Assembly (NCBI GenBank): GCA_000469685.2
Contig: LS997566.1
Span: forward strand, 35,322,420 to 35,386,419
Direction of reading: 5' to 3'
From: Haemonchus contortus
Lineage: Eukaryota > Nematoda > Chromadorea > Rhabditida > Trichostrongylidae
Length of the DNA stretch: 64,000 nt
This document shows positions 23,371 to 33,100 of this stretch, in pieces. Below the pieces are notes generated by a model. It was not told the DNA's origin. It was given only the letters and a program-made list of their open reading frames with translations, and searched no databases. Position 1 is the first letter of the stretch. Every line of letters begins with the position of its first letter. The position numbers and the translations under genes are program-made.

Positions 23371-24472
23371 TCCCACTCATTGTTCTCATAATATCTCCAA
23401 AACCATTTTTATGTCATAGTACATCGAAACAAATGCATTTAGAAAAAATGAAATGTGCCTTCGGTCTACACAACGACTTGCGTTGCTTAGTCGATCCTTA
23501 AGGATCACTTGCTGGGTGGGAGTGGAACGAATGGTAGGCAGTTATGTGTAGAGTCCCTCGAAAAAGTAAATCCGAGAGGAATCGAGTACATGGCGCACAC
23601 CAGGAGAATCAATAGATGTGGAGCATTCTCTTCTTATGCGGGACGCTGCAGGTCTCAAAGAATGAAAAAATGCATGAACCGTCACCTGTGTAGGACTGTA
23701 TCGAACTTACTGCACAGAGACCTCTAAAATAGATCTGACACCGGATCATATGGCCCCTTCATGTCTCTCTAGCGTTTATGGTCGCCACAGAATGAACTGA
23801 TATAGAAGAAGGAAAAATAAAAAGAAGCAAAGCAGTAGAAAGGCTTGGCGAATAGAAGTATGGGAAAGCTGCTTTAGCTGGCCTACGAAGGCCACCTTGA
23901 GAGAAAAATTCTGATCGTTGAGAGTAGAAATGTTTTGTTTTCAAGGATGAAATGGCGAGAAAAAAAAGAAGTGATTTGCATGTGATTGTCTGAGCCAGTT
24001 GTAATGTTCTGGGTGTCAAAATCAGTGAAACACCTCATTTATCATGGAATGTTTTCACAGGGCCAAATATAGCACGAACGCACGTCTCTGTCAAATCGTC
24101 TTAGCACAAGCGACCGAGACGTCGATGACTTTTGTGAACAGTAAAGAAACTGAGAGATGTTGATGGGTTTCACACCACCTGGCTGCTTATATTTACTGTT
24201 CGTCGAATTGCAATGTACTCCAAGCGCACGTACCCACGTTACGGTAGTTCAACGAATACCTCAGTGGAACAGGGAACTTTCAGGGTCACGACCCGTGGAA
24301 ACTGTAACCGTCTCTACGATCCTTCCCAGTATCCTTTCGCGAGAAGACCCCTTTTCATACCTCCCTGAATTAGGAAAAAGCGTCGACTGTTTGTAAGGGG
24401 TTATGAATGGTGTAATAGATAGTTCGTACTGAGAAGCTAAGTAAACAAATTTTCTTTTGCCCTTATTCAGTC
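23371..24472. other. No gene recognised
   Basis: Only short ORFs. No splice-flanked open segment or element end was found. Confidence 0.45.
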
Positions 24473-25010
24473 AAAGGCCCAGTTCACGATAATTTTGAGT
24501 AATCCAGATTATGATGAAAAATGGAAGACAAGAGATAGTGCGATGAAGGTGGAGAAACTGCATGAATCGGTGTTTCCTAAGTGAAAAAGGCTTCGAAAAA
24601 CCGTAAAAAAGGGGGCTGGACGAGAATGAGACCAGGAAAATGAAGAAGGGTGGGCGTATGGACGAGCTATACAATGTGTGGTCACTGCGTGCGTGTGGGT
24701 CGTGGTGCGAATAACAGACTATGGTAAGCAAAAATTCATCCACTAATAAGCACAAGTGAACAAAAAATCCTAGTAACAGCAAAAGTTGCTTACCTTTTTT
24801 AGCCTCTAGGAGTAGGAAATTAAATAAGGAATCGCGGCAAAAGCAAAAAGAGTAACAGAGGAAAAAAATGGTAGAAAACACCGCCTCATCACTCGGCAAC
24901 CAGCTGATTGTGTGTGGGTCCTAGAACGAATAGTTGCAATCTGTATTGTCTCGACACTCGTCTGGGCCATTGACGTTTTCGCCCATTGAATTATCGTGAA
25001 CTGTGCCTTT
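24473..25010. mobile_element. MITE, subfamily A
   Basis: The ends are CAAAGGCCCAGTTCACGATA and ATTATCGTGAACTGTGCCTTTG. The 538-bp body is colinear with the 22236 copy apart from small indels, including loss of the stretch around ACATCGATCGAGAGGCGGGG. This pair defines subfamily A. Confidence 0.8.
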
Positions 25011-25467
25011 GAAGCAGTCTCTATCGTGCATAGAGATGACATTGAATGGACATATCGCTTCTAACAAGCCGCGCATCCAGGACGACCCTCCAACTTTCGA
25101 GTGGGCTTCTTTTTTTCTTCGGGAGGTACGGTGAGCATGAGCAAATGTTCCAGTTCTACTGCTGCACAAGTTAAATTTGGACTGGAAAGGGATGTTGCTG
25201 GTTTGGATCTCATCCTTCGGCTGAGAAAATCCATGTTTTTATTATCTCTTCAGATCTTTTTCATTTGGTTACGTGCTCGAAAGACTATTCATTTTGGACA
25301 ACTGAAATGCTTGCGTTACTATCAAAATCATACAAATTCAAAAGAAAAACTGTGCCAGGCGTGACTACTGAACCCTCACATGTATAATAATTAGAGGCGA
25401 AAGCGAAGGCGAGGCCGACACCTAGAAAAGTCCGAGCTCTGGTAAAAATCAAACTCCCAAATCCTAG

Positions 25468-25674
25468 GTGAAAAGTGACGGCAGGGCTTATATCGAAATA
25501 ACCATGAGCCCAGCTCTGGAAGATTACGACTTCTATCTACCTCGGGTTAAAAGTCAGCTGATGGGTAAGCGTTTCGCAACGAAAGACACCTTAGTACCCC
25601 AATTTGCTCTATATCTTTGTAGAAACCATCCCAGAAAGTCATATCATCCTTCAGATGCAGACTGCTTCTTCTAG
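25468..25674 (+). pseudogene. Mariner-type transposase fragment
   Basis: The translation contains SPALEDYDFYLPRVKSQLMG followed by KRFATKD. This resembles the segment of mariner transposases around the third catalytic aspartate (YSPDL-P-D-FLF--LK--L-GKRF). Both the D of the SPDL-like motif (A here) and the F/H of DYHLF are changed. Terminal repeats were not found within a few hundred bases. It is an isolated scrap of an element unrelated in sequence to the mariner at 3260. Confidence 0.5.
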
Positions 25675-26497
25675 TAGGATGCCCGATGGAGCCTTACTTG
25701 GGTCCATAAAAAACTGGAGCAGTACTCAAAATTGATTAAGAAATAAAATAAAACGATTTTTCAAGTGTTCTAGTGCAAGAATTTCACAGAGCAAGGGGTA
25801 TTCGTACCGTAAAACGAAATCCCAGTCCACTACCACGGGCGCTCTGCTTTGAGCTATTCTGGGAGATCTGAATAGCAGCTATTTCAGTAGCCCTACTCCC
25901 GATTTTTTTTCCTCCTGACATTCGCCTGATGTTAAGCAATTTGAACGCCTCCGCAGCGATTGTGTTCCTTCGGAAATCGCATGAATGCCTTTATAAGGCA
26001 TCCAAAATAACTAGCTGACGTAGGACTGAGTGGTAGGCGCAGAGCGGTGACGAAGTATGTAAATTTGACCGGACGTAAATTAAATCCATCCATTAAAAAC
26101 AGCTCCTCGTGGAATAAAGCGTTCTGAGTGACGATATTTCAACCAGGCAAAGATTTCGGAGCAACTACCCAGTATTAGATGACGACAGATAACCTTTCCT
26201 CTACAGGCGCAGCTAGTGAAGGCATACGAAGGTTTACAGAGTAAACCCAGGTTGAACTTGGCCAGTTTGAAAAAAGAGCAGTAGTAACTTCCCTATTTGT
26301 GGGTTCGGTTAATCTAAGCAGAGTTTGGAAGGATATGGGAATTGATAAAGAGAAGAAAATCCCCGTAACCTTCCCCATCTTGCGTTTGTCGCGTACAGGG
26401 AGATAATCATATTGTGCTTTCATATCACTAATGCTGAATTACCATAGTTTATTATTATTATTTTATCACATTATCATTATTAAATAACCATATTCTA
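25675..26497. other. No gene recognised
   Basis: Short ORFs only. A TTATTATTATTTT stretch at 26450-26490 lies immediately before the next SINE. Confidence 0.45.
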
Positions 26498-26790
26498 GGT
26501 GCGGCAGGGGTGTAAAGGCAGGTGGCATCCTACCACACACACACACATGTTCCGGGGATCGAACTCGGACCAAACAAGCCTTCTTTCCCTTCGGAGTCTT
26601 TTAGTTTGTACCAGATTTGTCTGAGGGGACAAAAAAAACCGATTAGAACATGGGTTGACAAGCGCTAGCATTGTATAGGTCACATACCCATTCAAACAGC
26701 CACTACGATTCTGAATGAAAGTCGAGTGAGGGGCGCATTCCAAAAAGGGAATAATATCTTCAAGGATGTCATCCTTTGTCCTTTATCACC
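26498..26790 (+). mobile_element. SINE, plus strand, with TTTATC tail
   Basis: The head has GGCAGGTGGCATCCTACCAC, an ACACACAC expansion and a B-box-like GGGATCGAACTCGG. Body blocks: CCAAACAAGCCTTCTTTCCC, GTACCAGATTTGTCTGAGGG, AGCATTGTATAGGTCACATA, CACTACGATTCTGAATGAAA and GGGGCGCATTCCAAAAAGGG. It ends with a TCATCCTTTGTCCTTTATC tail. Confidence 0.75.
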
Positions 26791-27668
26791 ATATTTCGCC
26801 ATAGTTCAAGCCATATTTTAGATGCACACCCACGAAAACATCAAGTAAAGCGAATCGGATGTGATTCGGAAAGAAGGAGTAAGCGGGAGGAGGAAATGGG
26901 ATCTATTGGCGGTCAAAACAGACAGTACTAAAGAACTAGACTCGGTGGACTTTGGGGCTCTGAAGTTTGATAAAAAGAGTTGGTACACGGAGTAGCTTAT
27001 AGGGAAGATGACTCAAATAAATCGCAAAGGTAAAGGTGATCTAATGGTAGTTGAACTCTATGCAAACACATGAAAAAACGGCCGAGACAAAATTTAGGGT
27101 CTAGATTTTGTGAAAAAAAAGGTTCCATTTGATAATTTGCTGATCTTTCAGACATGATTCATGGGGGAATTCTCGGAAGATTCTTGTTTCTTTTTACTTC
27201 TTTTCCGCGAAGGTGTCATTTTCTGTCTAGTACGAAATACAATAAAAGACAGTCATCGAAGGCTTGGTGATCCATCTTCAGAATACGTCGTGCATTCTAC
27301 CTTAGCAGAAAAAGAATTGGAGAAACAAGAAAGATCTGAATAAATTTTTGGTCTCGTGCTTGATTTTATGTTAAGGAGCGATAAATTAAAAAGAAAAAGA
27401 GACGAAACATAAAAGACAACTGGGCAGGATGCTTAATCATGTTAATCAGAAGAAGTTTCTTCATAAAAACTAACTAACGGCTTGGTATTAGGATCAATCA
27501 AGAGAACTTGTTCAAGGCAACTGAATTACCAGAGATTTTTGTAAAGTGAAGTAGTAGTCGTTTTCCCTTTGCTTTTGAGCAAACCACAGATCAGTTGCCC
27601 GTAAAGAGTGGGGGGAAGACTGTAGAGGAAACATATGTTTTAGTGGTGTTTAAAAGAGAGAAATAATA
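26791..27668. other. No gene recognised
   Basis: A pyrimidine-rich CTGATCTTTCAG acceptor-like site near 27150 is followed by a 60-codon ORF ending in a stop. I do not consider it an exon. No element ends are seen. Confidence 0.4.
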
Positions 27669-28425
27669 GGGTGTGGTGCAGTAGGAACGAAATGGTCGCG
27701 TCGCGGTGAGAGAGGCGTCGCGCGCGAAGGGATGTAGCAGGATGCTGCAGTAGATAAGAAATACAAGAACAAAAGTGCTAACAGTAGAGTAATGCATAAA
27801 ATAATGATCGCATATCGATGGAGCTGTATGAAGAACGTTAGAGCTGTAATAACGGCGAATGAGTGGTCCGCGGCAGCCGCGTGCGGCGAATCGATTACGC
27901 AAAATCGTTCCTAACGCCCGTCTTCCTTAGTTCCTCTGGGTGCCTCAGGTAGGAAAACCCTCAATCCCATATTTGTCAGGCTAACTGTTGTTCCTTTAAG
28001 GGCTCATTTCTTCTGTCAGCGACAGCTCTGTTCAACTTTAGTTTTAGTGGATATGGTGTACGATGCAAATGTCCAGGTGAGAAAAAATTGAAAAAATTAT
28101 TAAAAAAAACAAGAACAATTTTTGGCTGGCTAGAAACTGATTAATAGCAGAAAAAACATTTTTAAATGATTCCATTACAGAAACAGTGGATGTACTGGAT
28201 AGGCATTGTCGAAAGCTGGCACCATGCCAAAACAATGGCTATAGATCGCAGTCATTAGGTATGATTTGTGCATGCAGTGAACCGTATTTTGGTGAATTCT
28301 GTGACAAAATCTGCGATCAGGGTCAGATTCTGAAAGGTTGGTTATACGTTTATAGCAGTAAATGATTTTTTGATTTGTTTACCGAATGGAATTACTAAAC
28401 AATACCAAATTACCAAACAAAATCG
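27669..28425 (+). repeat. Left arm of a 0.76-kb inverted duplication
   Basis: This segment is the reverse complement of 34595-35359 with modest divergence. Both arms begin at a GGGTGTGGTGCA/TGCACCACACCC boundary, include GCAGCCGCGTGCGGC and the two EGF-exon segments with their intron, and fade out after AAACAATACCAAATTACCAA. Coding bases are better preserved than the flanks. The spacer of about 6.2 kb contains the later exons of the minus-strand gene. Confidence 0.85.
27980..28336 (+). pseudogene. Orphan EGF-like exon pair (inverted copy)
   Basis: Two open segments, 27980-28076 and 28181-28336, are separated by a 104-bp intron with donor CCAG|GTGAGA and acceptor CATTACAG. They encode ANCCSFKG, GYGVRCKCPGETVDVLDRHC, CQNNGYRSQSLGMICACSEP and YFGEFCDKICDQ, i.e. 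most of two EGF-like modules. No matching upstream signal or exon and no downstream membrane exon exist on the plus strand, so I treat this as an incomplete duplicate. If the acceptor at 27948 is used instead of the one at 27979, the frame meets TAG within two codons. With the acceptor at 27979 the pair is open and begins in phase 0. Confidence 0.6.
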
Positions 28426-29937
28426 ATCAAAACAACAAAGCGAATCGATTACCCAAAATCGTCCCTAACGCCCGCCTCCCGAAATAATAGGATGTAGAAG
28501 CACATGAGCTTAGGATTCTAATTAATATCCAATAGTTATAGAAATAAGAATTAGTAAAGGGAATACACAGTATAAGCAATTATCACAGCTAGGTTGAAGC
28601 AATCAATAGAAAGGGTGAGGCCTATAGATTGAAGACCAATGACAAGCGTCCTGTAGGTCATAGTTCACTCTTAGAAATAAATAGTTGTTCATTTATTAAT
28701 ATCTCTGACCGCTTCTATTCCCAGTATACTGTAAAAGTAATACATCCGAACATCTTCAGAGTAAACTGCGCATTATTTATTTTTCAGGAAAAATTGCAAC
28801 ATGCAGGATTACGGTACAGTGGAAATTGTTCTGCTCAAATATATAATTCAAAAAAAATCAACATATGAGGCTTGATTTAATCGTTTACTTCTAAAGTCGT
28901 CAAGTTTTGACAAAAGAAGAAAGTCGATATGAAAGGAGTTTGAAGGCCCATGTCGTACTCGTTTGGAAAAGAAAAACAAAATTACGTGGGAGGGCAGGCT
29001 GCGTCGAGTTACTCGAGTGAAACCTTTCAAATTCTAAGAATAATCTTGAAAAACAGCTAAACGTCATCATTATTGGCGCCGTGGAGTTCCGTGGGAAGGG
29101 ATAAGTCGGTGGGTTGGTAGAGGAAGGATTATGGTGGTGATTAGAGTGGTGTATGTTTGACAAACGGATGATCACTGTGAGCTGATCGAACCTGTACTGC
29201 TACACCTCGACAGCAAACTATGACAGACGGCAGCATTGATGAGAAAAATCATTTACAATCACAATTTGATGTCGAAAATTCTTTTTAATAAGGGATCGAA
29301 GGGCCCGAAAAGTTGCAAAGCGCCTACCACTACCTGTATAGACCGTAGGATCGGATTCCGCCACATCCAATAGTCGCAACTGTCATCTCACGCGGCTGCT
29401 TTGTAGAGCTAAGTCTCTGCCTAGAATCTGCTGCATTTGAAAGTCAGTGCAAGTACGAGTTTCTTCCAAACGCGTCAGCGATCAAGACTGAAGTAAGGTG
29501 CATGGCGCGATCGCACTTTTGACTTGATCAACGGTCTCTTTTTCACGTGTTGAATGGAACAGTTCGTGAAGCTCTATGATTTGCTCCTTTACAACCAATT
29601 TTAATAATAGACATTTATTCTGGTAGGAAAGATCATGTATCGATTGAGCAATGACGATCAATAACAAAATGCATGTGATAAAAATGGAAGGCAGAGAATC
29701 TAAAGGGAAATCGATAAATGAATCAATAAAAATCATGGTAACACAACATGGCAAATGAAAGCTGAAGCAACCTGAAAGAAATTGATCCTAGCGATGATGG
29801 AATGAATAAAATGTACATCTGAATATTCGAAAAGATTTTCTTTTCAAACGAAAATCGATCGATATTCATGTAACACAGATGGTTATGGCAAGTGTTCAAT
29901 GGGGTACACAGAAACGTCATAAATCCTATCCAATGAA
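28426..29937. other. Downstream of the minus-strand gene; no further gene seen
   Basis: Minus-strand ORFs at 28848-29175 and 29482-29920 show no domain I recognise. On the minus strand a GAATAAA lies at about 29608-29614, some 325 nt after the stop of the EGF/PPxY gene, and could be its poly(A) signal (inference). A second copy of a GCGAATCGATTAC motif lies at about 28440-28483. Confidence 0.4.
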
Positions 29938-30115
29938 CTATAAACTCCGCCTGGATGATACTACTCGAGAGATGATCGGAGTTTCATGAGGCAAGTCCTC
30001 ATCTGGACGACTCAGAGGATCCCACATTGGAGCATCTGCTGAGCTAGATGATGGTCCGGCAGGTTGAGCTGCTACCCGGGTTATCGGTACTGACTGCTCG
30101 ACGGCTGCTGGAAGC
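29938..30115 (-). CDS. Last exon of the EGF/PPxY gene
   Basis: The acceptor is GTGTTTTCAAG at 30116-30126. The exon adds one base to complete the Arg codon split from the previous exon, then 58 sense codons and TAG. The encoded tail is Pro/Ser-rich and acidic (SRPDEDLPHETP, GPSSSSADAPMWDPLSRPDE) with no fold expected. The phase fit (2 into 2) supports the junction. The preceding intron is about 565 bp. Confidence 0.75.
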
Positions 30116-33100
30116 CTTGAAAACACCATAAATAAAAAATTTCAAATAGGACTAATCATTTCATGTAATCATCGAGTTCCATTTGTATAGAACACGGAAT
30201 TTGATATTTGTGACGCGCGCGGTCGCGGAGCGGTAGCAGGTTCGGCTTCAAGACCATGGATAAAAATTGAATGAGGCTGTTCTTGCTCTCTTCAAGTCGC
30301 TACACATGGTAGACTGCTACATCCTGCAGACCCATCTAAGCCGCTTCGCAGCCGCTCGCGTCTGACATCAGTAGGCAGCACAGGAACGGAATGAGCTCTT
30401 TCATTCAAAGTTTTGCGCAGAAGGAAATCCGAAAAATTTGCAAAGGTATCATTGACGGGGCCTTTGTGTTTTATATCGAGCTGCTTCAATGTTGTATAAG
30501 CTCAGAATAGCCGCATCGCGGCAGCTTGCATCAGTGGTCCACAAATCACATAGTTGCCAATCATAAGTGCTTTTTTTATTTCATTATGTCAAGCTTATTT
30601 TGTCCATTTAATTTACCGATTCTACTCGCTACTATCAGCTACTGTAATACCGATTGAAGCCAATAACTAAGTAATGATACCTGATCGGTGCATCCTTTGT
30701 AGCGTCCTCGTAAGAAGGAAGCGGAGGAAGGATATCACCACGCATTCGAGCTGAAAATCCAGATTTTCACCTTCATTTTCATATTTTGCGATTTCCAGAT
30801 TATTCAATTCCTTAAATCTTCAAAAAAGGCCCGAGTTCCTCGTTAACTTTTCTGTTTTTTCTTTGTTTTTCTATTCTTACTTGTTGCCGACGTACTTGCA
30901 TAGGAATGTAGCACATATGGTGGCGGTCCATCAATACCGGCGGCAACAAATGGCGCAATTCGTAAATCTTCTGGTGAGATTACGTCTCCCCGTCGAGCAA
31001 TACCGTAAATAGCCGCCGCGCGAGCCATTTCGTCGCGTCGCGATGCCGTGTACCGGGACTGGACCTTAAAAGAAAATGTACAACTGAAAACCTCAATCAG
31101 CCGTAAGGTTTCAATAAGGGTTATTAGTCAAGGAAGGGTGAAGTGAGGGGCGTGACTTTTGGTAATGGGCGTGGCTTACCTGCATTCTGTGTTTCATGAG
31201 CAAATACATAGATACTACCAGTACGATGATCATCACTAGACTGAAGACAGTGCCGCTAATATCACGAGTGAACAGTTCGTTGCTCTGAATAAAATCAATA
31301 AATCAATGAAATCGGTGAGGCAATCCTGAATGCCTCTGATGAGCCTGTTTGTTTGAAAACGTCTTAAGATAGCATAACTTCAAACACGTCTGATCGCAAG
31401 GTCCGAAATAGGGGTTGAAATAACACCGAGGCTCTTTTTCCAAAGTGCCCAGCGTGCTCTATTACCCTTAACGATTTTCGAGACAGTTGCATGACGCCAC
31501 ATAATTCGGCTTCCCTTTCCTTCTGATTGTGAGAGTATAACGATATCGTTCAAACAGCCTACGACACCACTACTCATTGCGCTTGACAAGTAACCCAACA
31601 GCGCTGCAATGGCTGGACGATGGTTTTTCAAAGGCCTAATTTGAATATATGACAATGCTCTGGAGGAACGCGCCGTGCGTGATCAGTTTGCGAAATCCAA
31701 ATAAAGTGAACTCATCCACGAAAACCGGCAACCCTTAGGGAGGCTATCATCAGTTAAAACGACCAAATCAAAATGTTAACGGAAGTGAGTCGGCATGATG
31801 TACCGCGCCTCCGTGTGCGACTCCTTGCTCAAACGAAATGAAAATGATCTCTTTCTGAAACGCATGTGTACGGAGGACGAAAATTGGATTGTGTACATCA
31901 ATGAGGAGCGGAAACGATCGTGGAGCCTCCCTAGTGAGCCGTCACAAACCGTTGCAAAAGTCAAAATCCTGGAGCGGAAGATTATGCTATGCTGCTGGTG
32001 GGATCGGAGAGAAATAACTTGTTATGAGCTGTTGTCGCATAATCAAACGATAACCTCCGAAAGGTACTGTACCTAGCTTGACAATTTGGAGGCAGCGATA
32101 GACTAGAAGGGACCCGAACTGGCCGATCGCGAGGGCGTTGTTTCCAACAGAATACCTCCCGACCACACGTATTTTTGGCCTCGCATCAAAAATTGCTGGA
32201 GCTTGGGTGAGATGTCCTGTCACACCCTCCATATAGTTCGGGCATAGCACTAAAATTCTTTCGATGGAAAATCGTTCAACCCGCTACCTGAGAGGGTTTT
32301 TCGACTTTAAGTCTGGAACCTTCTATGAAAGGGGGATACTGAGACTTACAGGAAGATGGCGAATCCTCACTGAACACAATGGAGGATATATCGTTCAATC
32401 AACGGATTTCTTCTTCCAGGGACTTTCACTCAAAGATGAATCAAAACGAAAAAAAAACCCAACATTCGAAAACCCAATATCTTGCTTCTCCCACTCATAT
32501 CCCTTGTGGGGACATCTCTCAAACGTACAAACCCTCCCACCTCCCCGCAAAGCACATAAGCGATTCGTCAAAATGTTCCGAAATCTAGATTGAGTCGAAA
32601 AAAAAACTTCCGAAAAAACTCGTCAAGCATTTCATTATTGTGGTGACACAGACCTCTCCGAATCGTTGATATCGTCCTCCTTGTTTATTAGTTCGATTAG
32701 CGTCGATTTCACAGTGATAGCCGACAAACGTAGGTGGGCATGTGCATCGTCCATGCATTTCCACTCCTTGAAATTGATACTTATCAATTATAAAAATCAA
32801 TAAATTTTTCAATTAATTGATTTAAAATTCAAAATTTTTCACTAACCACCATTAAGGCACACCATGTCTGTACATTGTTCGCCTTGGTAAAATGGCAAAC
32901 AGCTACAGTAACTTCGACCGTCGACTCCTGAAATGCGAAATGTCTATTATTAATTTCTTTGTTCATCAAGAATTCTTTATTTATTACTAGTCGCATTATT
33001 TTATTACTATATACTAATGAGATATTTCCATAAAATTCGAAATCAGTGTGTTCGATTGAATAATGAACAATTGTACGGTACATACGGTACAGTAACCACT

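Noticed and set aside
27590..27902. 103-codon minus-strand ORF in the left arm
   Set aside because: It lies in the non-exonic flank of the duplication; the homologous region of the right arm has a different, interrupted frame.
28786..28867. Exon after TTTTTCAG continuing the orphan EGF pair on plus
   Set aside because: The phase that fits meets a stop after about 20 codons and shows no EGF cysteine pattern.
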